From: an uncultured Mycoplasmatota bacterium
GTDB lineage: Bacteria > Bacillota_I > Bacilli_A > RF39 > UBA660
Length of the DNA stretch: 10,472 nucleotides
Assembly (NCBI GenBank): GCA_900554615.1
Contig: USIB01000045.1
Coordinates: forward strand, 1-10,472
Reading direction: 5' to 3'
Positions 6,335 through 10,472 of the stretch are shown piece after piece. The notes under the pieces are model-generated. The model was given only the letters and a program-made list of their open reading frames with translations, ran no database searches and was not told the origin of the DNA. Position numbers and translations under genes: made by a program. Numbering within the stretch: the stretch's first letter is position 1; each line of letters starts with the position of its first letter.

Positions 6335-6544
6335 ATGAAGAAAAATATTCATCCAAATTATGTAGAAGCAACAGTAACATGTGCATGTGGAAATACATTT
6401 AAAACAAAATCAACAGAAGAAAATATCCAAGTTGAAGTATGTTCAAAATGTCATCCATTCTATACAGGAAAACAAACACTAGGATCTAAAAAAGGACAAG
6501 TTGAAAAGTTCAATAAAAAATTTGGTTTTGATACTCAGAAATAA
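6335..6544 (+). CDS. rpmE: Ribosomal protein bL31, zinc-binding type
   Basis: The 69-residue protein is bL31 of the large ribosomal subunit, which contributes to the bridge with the small subunit. MKKNIHPNY is the standard N-terminus, and the zinc-binding cysteines are present as CAC (C16, C18) and CSKC (C36, C39), followed by HPFYTGKQ. This is the zinc-containing form; a zinc-independent paralogue may exist elsewhere. The ATG at 6335 is chosen because AAGGAGAG lies 6 bases upstream and the protein then starts like its relatives; in-frame ATGs at 6302 and 6314 lie within the leader palindrome. It is a single-gene transcript with its own promoter and an immediate terminator. Confidence 0.97.
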   Translation: MKKNIHPNYVEATVTCACGNTFKTKSTEENIQVEVCSKCHPFYTGKQTLGSKKGQVEKFNKKFGFDTQK

Positions 6545-6567
6545 TGTGATTAAGTCACATTTTTTTT
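6543..6567 (+). terminator. Intrinsic terminator of rpmE
   Basis: AATGTGA (6543-6549) pairs with TCACATT (6555-6561) around TTAAG, followed by an uninterrupted T-run to 6567. The stem begins within the rpmE stop codon. Confidence 0.85.
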
Positions 6568-6615
6568 GTATAATAGGAACTTGAGACTTAACTGGTGCTA
6601 TTTTATTACACGACT

Positions 6616-6642
6616 AAAAGTGGGACGACTGTCTCACTTTTT
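6616..6642 (+). terminator. Second, probably bidirectional, terminator hairpin
   Basis: AAAAGTGGGAC (6616-6626) pairs with GTCTCACTTTT (6631-6641) over 11 pairs (one G-T) with loop GACT, and ends in TTTTT. The A-run on the left gives the mirror T-run on the other strand. It lies about 50 bases after the rpmE terminator and may back it up, end a short RNA started near 6580, or stop antisense transcription. Confidence 0.65.
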
Positions 6643-6808
6643 AAAATGTTTACAAGTAGTCATGAAAGTACAAGTCTTTCTTGTAACGTATATAAATTAT
6701 TTACTATCTTTTCAATATCATTTACATACTCTTTCTATAATTACTTTCTTGATATTATAAAACAATTGATTAACAAATGTAAAAGTATTTTTTTATAAAA
6801 ACATGCAA

Positions 6809-6822
6809 AAATAAGCAAACAA
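6809..6822 (+). repeat. Left copy of inverted repeat flanking tnpB
   Basis: AAATAAGCAAACAA matches the reverse complement of 8172-8185 at 13 of 14 positions, with the first 11 identical. It lies about 16 bases before the -35 box of the tnpB promoter. Confidence 0.5.
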
Positions 6823-6837
6823 TTGTACTAAAATATA

Positions 6838-6866
6838 TTGACAGCATTTTAAGAGTGTGATATCAT
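6838..6866 (+). promoter_or_regulatory. Near-consensus promoter for tnpB
   Basis: A perfect TTGACA (6838-6843), a 17-base spacer and TATCAT (6861-6866) with an extended TGA form a strong SigA-type promoter. Transcription would start near 6873, giving a leader of only about 17 bases. Confidence 0.75.
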
Positions 6867-6889
6867 TTATATGTAGGATGGTGAGGTTA

Positions 6890-8038
6890 ATGTTTAGAGC
6901 ATATAAGTTTAGATTTTATCCTAATAAGGAACAAATAGAGTTAATGAATAAAACCTTTGGAAGTAGTAGATATGTATATAACTACTACTTAGATAAGATG
7001 AAAAATAATGGCTATGTATCTGCTTATACTAATATAAAAGATTATACTAGTACTTTAAAATATGAGGCAGTATTCTTACAAGAAATAGATAGTATTGTAA
7101 TAAGACAGTCTCTCTTTAATTTAGATAATGCTTATAAAAGATTATTTAATAAAACAGGAGGATATCCTAAGTTTAAAAGTAAATATAATAGAAATAGTTA
7201 TAATACTACTGCTGTATACAACAACTATAAAGATAAAGAATATTGTAACATAGAATTAGATTTAATTAATAGACAAATAAAATTACCAAAATTAAAATGG
7301 GTAAAAGTTAGAGGATATAGAAATATAGATAATATTAATGGTAAAATAAAAAGTGCCACTATATCAAGAGAATCAAATGGTAAGTATTATGTATCAGTTT
7401 TATATGAAATGTATGATATATTACCAAAAATAAAACCTAGAACTATTGTAGGAATAGATTTAGGTGTAAAAAAGTTATTAACTTTATCAGATGGAACAAC
7501 TTATGATAATAATAAGTATATAGATAAATATGAAAAAAGAATAAAAAGAAAACAAAGAGAATTATCAAGAAAAGAAAAAGATAGTAAAAATTATTACAAA
7601 TGTAAAAAAGAACTAGCAATACTTTATAGTAAACTTTCTAATGCTAGAAAGCACTATATTCATAAAATAACTAAAGATATAACTGATGAATATGATATTA
7701 TTACTTGTGAAAAATTAAAAACTAAAGAGATGATTATTAAAGGTAAAGATAGTAAACTATCTAGTAAAATAAATGACGCTACATTTAATGAAATAATAAG
7801 ACAACTCCAATATAAATCAAAATATAAAGGTAAAGAGTTTTATCAAATAAATACATACTATCCATCTAGTCAAATATGTAGTAGGTGTGATAATCAAGAT
7901 AGAAGATATAAAGATTTAACAAGAAGGGAATATAAATGTCTTAAATGTAATCAGAAATTAGATAGAGATTTAAACGCAAGTATAAATATTATGTTTGAAG
8001 GATTAAAATTATATATGAAGAATTATGCTAAAATATAG
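6890..8038 (+). CDS. tnpB: TnpB, RNA-guided RuvC nuclease of IS200/IS605 type
   Basis: TnpB proteins are compact RNA-guided DNA nucleases, ancestors of Cas12, that use an omega RNA from the element's right end to cut target DNA next to a short motif and so help the element persist. The 382 residues match the usual size. MFRAYKFRFYPNKEQ opens the N-terminal OrfB domain. The RuvC triad is complete: D190 in GIDLGVKKL, E274 in ITCEKLKTKEM and D360 in LDRDLNASINI. The zinc ribbon is intact (C330/C333 and C350/C353). It is therefore not a TldR-type inactive derivative. The ATG at 6890 fits the TnpB N-terminus and has AGGATGGTGAGG upstream; an in-frame GTG at 6857 lies before the predicted transcription start. 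No tnpA is nearby. Codon use is Lys/Tyr/Asn-rich and AT-rich like the host, so there is no clear sign of recent arrival. Confidence 0.95.
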   Translation: MFRAYKFRFYPNKEQIELMNKTFGSSRYVYNYYLDKMKNNGYVSAYTNIKDYTSTLKYEAVFLQEIDSIVIRQSLFNLDNAYKRLFNKTGGYPKFKSKYNRNSYNTTAVYNNYKDKEYCNIELDLINRQIKLPKLKWVKVRGYRNIDNINGKIKSATISRESNGKYYVSVLYEMYDILPKIKPRTIVGIDLGVKKLLTLSDGTTYDNNKYIDKYEKRIKRKQRELSRKEKDSKNYYKCKKELAILYSKLSNARKHYIHKITKDITDEYDIITCEKLKTKEMIIKGKDSKLSSKINDATFNEIIRQLQYKSKYKGKEFYQINTYYPSSQICSRCDNQDRRYKDLTRREYKCLKCNQKLDRDLNASINIMFEGLKLYMKNYAKI

Positions 8039-8039
8039 A

Positions 8040-8163
8040 GAACGAACAAGATTTCTTAATAATTAAGAAATGAGTACGGTAGCGACTATCGGATTTTAAG
8101 TCTGCGGAGAAGTCTGGGTACAGGGTCTAAGAAACAGAAATCACATCACTGTGAAGTGATGTA
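8040..8163 (+). ncRNA. Omega RNA (reRNA) scaffold region of the TnpB element
   Basis: Immediately after the tnpB stop comes a run of hairpins typical of TnpB right ends: ATTTCTTAA/TTAAGAAAT (8051-8059 with 8063-8071, 3-base loop), CGGTAG/CTATCG (8077-8082 with 8086-8091, loop CGA), the segment GAGAAGTCTGGGTACAGGG (8107-8125), which resembles conserved right ends of Firmicutes IS605 elements as I remember them, and ACATCACT/AGTGATGT (8143-8150 with 8155-8162) closed by a GTGA tetraloop. GC content is higher than the surroundings. The 5' end probably lies within the tnpB coding sequence, because these RNAs usually overlap it. The guide would be the bases just beyond the element end. Confidence 0.7.
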
Positions 8164-8185
8164 AAGCAAATTTATTTGCTTATTT
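8164..8185 (+). terminator. Right-end hairpin, possible terminator of the tnpB transcript
   Basis: AAGCAAAT (8164-8171) and ATTTGCTT (8174-8181) are exact complements with TT between, followed by ATTTGTT. It could end the tnpB/omega RNA transcript, although the T-run is broken. If instead it is outside the element, its sequence would be part of the guide. Confidence 0.45.
8172..8185 (-). repeat. Right copy of inverted repeat flanking tnpB
   Basis: This is the inverted partner of 6809-6822 (13 of 14 positions). It overlaps the right arm of the hairpin at 8164-8181. Confidence 0.5.
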
Positions 8186-8189
8186 GTTC

Positions 8190-8244
8190 CAAAGTGTAAA
8201 ATAATTAAAAATTCACAACAAAGTGTAAAATAATAAAAAATACA
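8190..8244 (+). repeat. Two-copy direct repeat upstream of the ftsW promoter
   Basis: CAAAGTGTAAAATAAT occurs at 8190-8205 and 8219-8234 exactly; extended to 26 bases (8190-8215, 8219-8244) the copies agree at 24 positions, with a 29-base period. The repeat ends where the ftsW -35 region begins. It may be a pair of regulator sites or a small local duplication. The core AAAGTGT resembles the MraZ box I recall from Mollicutes, though there the boxes are about 10 bases apart. Confidence 0.7.
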
Positions 8245-8273
8245 TTTTCAAAAAGATAAAAATATGTTATTAT
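8245..8273 (+). promoter_or_regulatory. Predicted promoter for ftsW
   Basis: TTTTCA (8245-8250), a 17-base spacer and TATTAT (8268-8273) with an extended TGT form a plausible SigA-type promoter. The start point would be near 8280, giving a short leader with AGGAAAG (8283-8289) as ribosome binding site. Confidence 0.55.
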
Positions 8274-8297
8274 TATTGTAATAGGAAAGTGATAGAT

Positions 8298-9434
8298 ATG
8301 AAGAAAATATTGTCTAAATTAGATAAGCCTTTACTTGTTGTAACTTTTATCTTTTTTGTTTTTGGATTATTAATGATACTTAGTGCTTCTTCTATGGAAT
8401 CATATATGAGATATAATTATAGTCCATATCATTATTTTGTTAGACAAGCATTATTCTTAATAGTAGGTATGTTTATATTTTTCTTTTGTATTATATTTCC
8501 TACAAGAAATTATAAGAAATTAAGACTTGATAAAGTAATTATTGGTATTATTATGTTAGCGTTAATTGGTCTTCCATTTGTTGGACATTCTGCTAAAAAC
8601 GCGGTTAGTTGGTATCAGATAGGACCTGTTATGATTCAACCTTCGGAGTTTGCTAAAGTAGCAGTAATACTTTATCTTAGTATTTATTATGAAAGAAATA
8701 AAGATAATTTAGATAATCAGTGGAATATTATTAAACCAATTATTATTGCTTTAATAATTACTGCTTTGGTTGTTATACAACCAGATATGGGAACTGCTGC
8801 TATTATAGGGGTTATTACTATTATGATGTTTTATGCTGTACCAATAGATAATAAATATCGAGGTATATTTAATAAATTATTTATAGGGGGAGTAGTAGTA
8901 GTTATATTAGTATTAATAACTACTGGGGCTAGTTTTCTAAAAGATTATCAAAAAGAGAGATTTAACTTTACTTATCCATGTGAGAGATATCAAGAAAAGA
9001 CGGGATATCAAGTATGTAATAGTTTGATTGCTTTAAAGAATGGTTCTGTTAATGGACAAGGACTTGGTAAGTCTACTCAGAAATATTTATATTTACCTGA
9101 ATCTTATACTGACTTTATTTTTCCTATAATAGTAGAAGAGTGGGGATTAATCGTAGGTATTGTTATTATTTTTGCTTATGCTTTTGTATTATTTAGAATT
9201 ATTAGAATAGCAAGAAGGGCAAGTAATTTAAGAGGAAGTTTAATTTGTTACGGAGTATTTGTATATTTACTTACTCATATAATGGTTAATTTATTTGGTG
9301 TAATGGCTTGGTTTCCTTTAACAGGAGTACCACTTCCATTTTTATCATATGGAGGTAGTTATACTATTTGTTTAATGATTTCTATGGGATTGGTACAAAG
9401 GGTAGCAATTGAATCTAAAAAAAATACTAAATAG
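8298..9434 (+). CDS. ftsW: FtsW/RodA/SpoVE-family (SEDS) peptidoglycan glycosyltransferase, probably FtsW
   Basis: SEDS proteins polymerise lipid II into glycan strands together with a class B penicillin-binding protein; FtsW does so at the septum. The 378-residue protein has about ten hydrophobic segments. Family motifs are in order: ILSASS in the first helix, IQPSEFAK after the second external loop, QPDMGTA, LPESYTDFIFPIIVEEWG with the Asp (D272) that is essential in characterised SEDS enzymes, and LPFLSYGGS near the end. The ATG at 8298 is preferred over GTG at 8289 because AGGAAAG lies 8 bases upstream and the GTG overlaps that region. The large external loop carries two cysteines (C228, C240) that could form a disulfide. 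FtsW and SpoVE cannot be separated on sequence inspection alone. No penicillin-binding protein gene is adjacent. Confidence 0.92.
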   Translation: MKKILSKLDKPLLVVTFIFFVFGLLMILSASSMESYMRYNYSPYHYFVRQALFLIVGMFIFFFCIIFPTRNYKKLRLDKVIIGIIMLALIGLPFVGHSAKNAVSWYQIGPVMIQPSEFAKVAVILYLSIYYERNKDNLDNQWNIIKPIIIALIITALVVIQPDMGTAAIIGVITIMMFYAVPIDNKYRGIFNKLFIGGVVVVILVLITTGASFLKDYQKERFNFTYPCERYQEKTGYQVCNSLIALKNGSVNGQGLGKSTQKYLYLPESYTDFIFPIIVEEWGLIVGIVIIFAYAFVLFRIIRIARRASNLRGSLICYGVFVYLLTHIMVNLFGVMAWFPLTGVPLPFLSYGGSYTICLMISMGLVQRVAIESKKNTK

Positions 9435-9476
9435 TATATCATTTGTATTTGACTAAACAAATAACAAATGATATAC
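9434..9476 (+). terminator. Long hairpin after ftsW enclosing the next promoter
   Basis: GTATATCATTTGT (9434-9446) is the exact complement of ACAAATGATATAC (9464-9476), and the loop itself pairs ATTTG (9447-9451) with CAAAT (9458-9462), giving 18 pairs with one bulged A. It starts on the last base of the ftsW stop. Only TTT follows, so termination may be weak. The same DNA carries the -35 and -10 of the downstream gene, so an operator role is equally possible. Confidence 0.55.
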
Positions 9477-9477
9477 T
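9449..9477 (+). promoter_or_regulatory. Strong promoter for the downstream surface protein
   Basis: TTGACT (9449-9454), a 17-base spacer and TATACT (9472-9477) with extended TGA are close to SigA consensus. The start would be near 9484, with AGGTGA (9501-9506) as ribosome binding site 6 bases before the ATG at 9513. Both boxes lie within the hairpin described at 9434-9476. Confidence 0.7.
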
Positions 9478-9512
9478 TTATATAGAGTATATAGTATGGA
9501 AGGTGACTATTT

Positions 9513-10472
9513 ATGAATGAAAATAAAATAGATAAGAAAATTAAAACATATGGACTAGTATTAGGAATAGTACTATTTGTTCTTTTAATAGCGGGTTTTA
9601 CTTATGCTGCTTTAAATTGGAGAAGTAGTAATATAGTAATATCAGGTAATACTGAATGCTTGGATATAGAGTCAACTAAAGGTAGTGATATTACAGGAGA
9701 AGAGTTATTATTACTAGATGAATCTTCTATTATAAATAATAATAAAATTACTATTAAAGAAGGTATGGTAGTTACTAATGTAACTGCTAAAATAAAGAGT
9801 GGTTGTACTATAGCAGGATATATGACTCTTAATTTAAATGTTACTAGTTTAAATAGTGCATTTACTTCTAGTGGTAATAGTGCAGGTGCTTTAAAGTATG
9901 TAGTAGCAACATATAATCCTACTACTTATCCTACAGTAAATGCTAGTACTTTAAAAGATAAGAGTTTTGATATGGATTTAAATGCTAATTATCTTAATCC
10001 ACATAGTATTACAAGTACAGGAACTATTAAATTAAAAGAAAAACAATTATCTACTAGTGAAACGGTATCTTATCTAATTATATTTTATATAGATGGTAAT
10101 CTTGCTAATAATGACGCAGCAGGTACTAGTAATAATTTTACTACTAGTATAACAGCGGAAGTAACGCAAGGAACAACAGCTGGAATAGTTACTGAAAATG
10201 TTAATGCTGTAGATTTTATAACTAACTTATATACTAATGCTATTAAAACTCCTAAAACTGTAAATAGTATTGAATATAATTTAGCTTCTTCAGTATCACT
10301 AATGAATGATAGACTAGGAAGTATGTCTACTGGAATAGATGCAGGTAATATAAGATATTATGGGGCAACACCAAATAACTATATATACTTTAATTGTGAT
10401 GATTATTCTAATCAAATATCAAGTACATGTGAAACATGGAGAATAATAGGAGTATTTGAAGGAAAAGTAAAG
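9513..10472 (+). CDS. Secreted or cell-surface protein of unknown function, 5' part
   Basis: The frame is open from ATG 9513 to the window end (320 codons, no stop), so the C-terminus is missing. The start has the strong ribosome binding site AGGTGA. A short charged N-terminus (KIDKKIK) precedes a hydrophobic stretch at residues 14-33 ending TYAAL, which looks like a signal peptide with cleavage after TYA or a membrane anchor. The body is rich in Thr, Ser, Asn and Val, as in extracellular beta-sandwich proteins; the N-terminal layout (anchor, TYA, then a SGNTE-type strand) recalls TasA/camelysin-like proteins, but this is a weak resemblance. The last part contains RYYGATPNNYIYFNC and CETWRIIGVFEGKVK; I remember similar PNNY...WRIIGVF segments in uncharacterised surface proteins of gut Bacillota. 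Function is not assignable. It has its own promoter, separate from ftsW. Confidence 0.75.
   Translation, partial: MNENKIDKKIKTYGLVLGIVLFVLLIAGFTYAALNWRSSNIVISGNTECLDIESTKGSDITGEELLLLDESSIINNNKITIKEGMVVTNVTAKIKSGCTIAGYMTLNLNVTSLNSAFTSSGNSAGALKYVVATYNPTTYPTVNASTLKDKSFDMDLNANYLNPHSITSTGTIKLKEKQLSTSETVSYLIIFYIDGNLANNDAAGTSNNFTTSITAEVTQGTTAGIVTENVNAVDFITNLYTNAIKTPKTVNSIEYNLASSVSLMNDRLGSMSTGIDAGNIRYYGATPNNYIYFNCDDYSNQISSTCETWRIIGVFEGKVK

Larger units (their letters stand above)
6568..6837 (+). other. Non-coding stretch between rpmE and the TnpB element
   Basis: No convincing gene was found on either strand. Contents: a TATAAT at 6569-6574 without a good -35; a strong hairpin at 6616-6642; a small perfect hairpin TACAAG/CTTGTA at 6669-6685 (5-base loop); and, on the minus strand, a short broken frame reading DIEKIVNNLYTLQERL and then LLVNILKSETVVPLLVV after a stop, which might be a gene remnant but matches nothing I can name. 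Short + frames here lack ribosome binding sites. Confidence 0.5.
6809..8185 (+). mobile_element. Solo TnpB element of IS200/IS605 type (boundaries tentative)
   Basis: The unit consists of a promoter, tnpB and a structured downstream region, without a tnpA transposase, so it cannot move by itself. Boundaries are set by an 11-bp exact inverted repeat (AAATAAGCAAA at 6809-6819 and its complement at 8175-8185). IS200/IS605 ends are normally subterminal hairpins rather than inverted repeats, and these insertions leave no target duplication, so the true ends may lie some tens of bases away. The perfect hairpin at 8143-8162 is the best right-end hairpin candidate. The element sits between rpmE and ftsW without interrupting either. 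Confidence 0.6.

Noticed and set aside
6590..6745. Minus-strand broken frame reading DIEKIVNNLYTLQERL, stop, LLVNILKSETVVPLLVV.
   Set aside because: It has an in-frame stop, no start or ribosome binding site, and no recognisable family; noted only as a possible remnant.
6566..6798. Two overlapping short + strand frames (6566-6760 and 6595-6798).
   Set aside because: Neither has a ribosome binding site, both run through the terminator hairpin at 6616-6642, and neither resembles a known protein.
6857..6889. Upstream GTG start for tnpB.
   Set aside because: The GTG overlaps the extended -10 of the tnpB promoter, so it is not in the predicted mRNA, and TnpB relatives start at the later Met.
6890..8038. 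TnpB-like nuclease-dead repressor (TldR).
   Set aside because: All three RuvC acidic residues and the zinc ribbon are present.
8190..8244. Possible CRISPR array.
   Set aside because: There are only two repeat units with a 3-13 base spacer, an AT-rich repeat and no cas gene.
9434..9476. Invertible promoter (phase variation switch).
   Set aside because: The arms are only 17 bases apart, too close for known site-specific invertases, and no recombinase gene is nearby.

Overview
The window reads as chromosomal DNA of a very AT-rich, low-GC Gram-positive bacterium (Bacillota, class Bacilli or a neighbour). I would guess an uncultured gut lineage of the RF39 or Erysipelotrichales kind, but taxonomy cannot be proved from this stretch. 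The reasons are the order mnmG-rsmG-noc, a SpoIIR sporulation signal protein, a zinc-type L31, AGGTGA/AGGAG ribosome binding sites, and SigA-like promoters with TGn-extended -10 boxes. Trp is encoded by TGG and no gene carries an in-frame TGA, so the standard bacterial code is used, not the Mycoplasma code. All supported genes are on the + strand.

Layout. 1-1693: the end of mnmG overlapping rsmG (tRNA and 16S rRNA modification). 1694-1928: a gap with two tandem hairpins and a promoter. 1929-4150: noc (nucleoid occlusion), spoIIR and a mntP-like Mn2+ exporter, joined by a terminator-like hairpin that also covers the spoIIR ribosome binding site. 4151-6274: murA with its own promoter and leader hairpin, followed by a membrane-anchored SGNH/GDSL-like protein that has lost most catalytic motifs. 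6252-6567: rpmE, with a near-consensus promoter starting inside the previous gene, a leader palindrome and an intrinsic terminator. 6568-8185: a second terminator, then a solo TnpB (IS200/IS605-type RNA-guided nuclease, RuvC triad intact, no tnpA) with a downstream omega-RNA-like structured region. 8186-9434: a two-copy direct repeat, a promoter and an FtsW-type SEDS glycosyltransferase. 9435-10472: a promoter lying inside a long hairpin, then the start of a secreted or surface protein running off the window.

Together the host genes serve translation (MnmG, RsmG, L31), chromosome and division control (Noc, FtsW), peptidoglycan synthesis (MurA makes precursor, FtsW polymerises it), sporulation signalling (SpoIIR) and metal homeostasis (MntP). 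The most interesting points are a Noc without room for a membrane-targeting helix but with a long acidic linker, the apparently complete TnpB/omega-RNA unit bracketed by an 11-bp inverted repeat, the hairpin/RBS overlap before spoIIR, the degenerate SGNH protein, and a change in A/T strand asymmetry around 6.3-6.9 kb. I found no clearly new multi-gene system; the TnpB unit is a known class, and its guide and target cannot be read without the exact element end.
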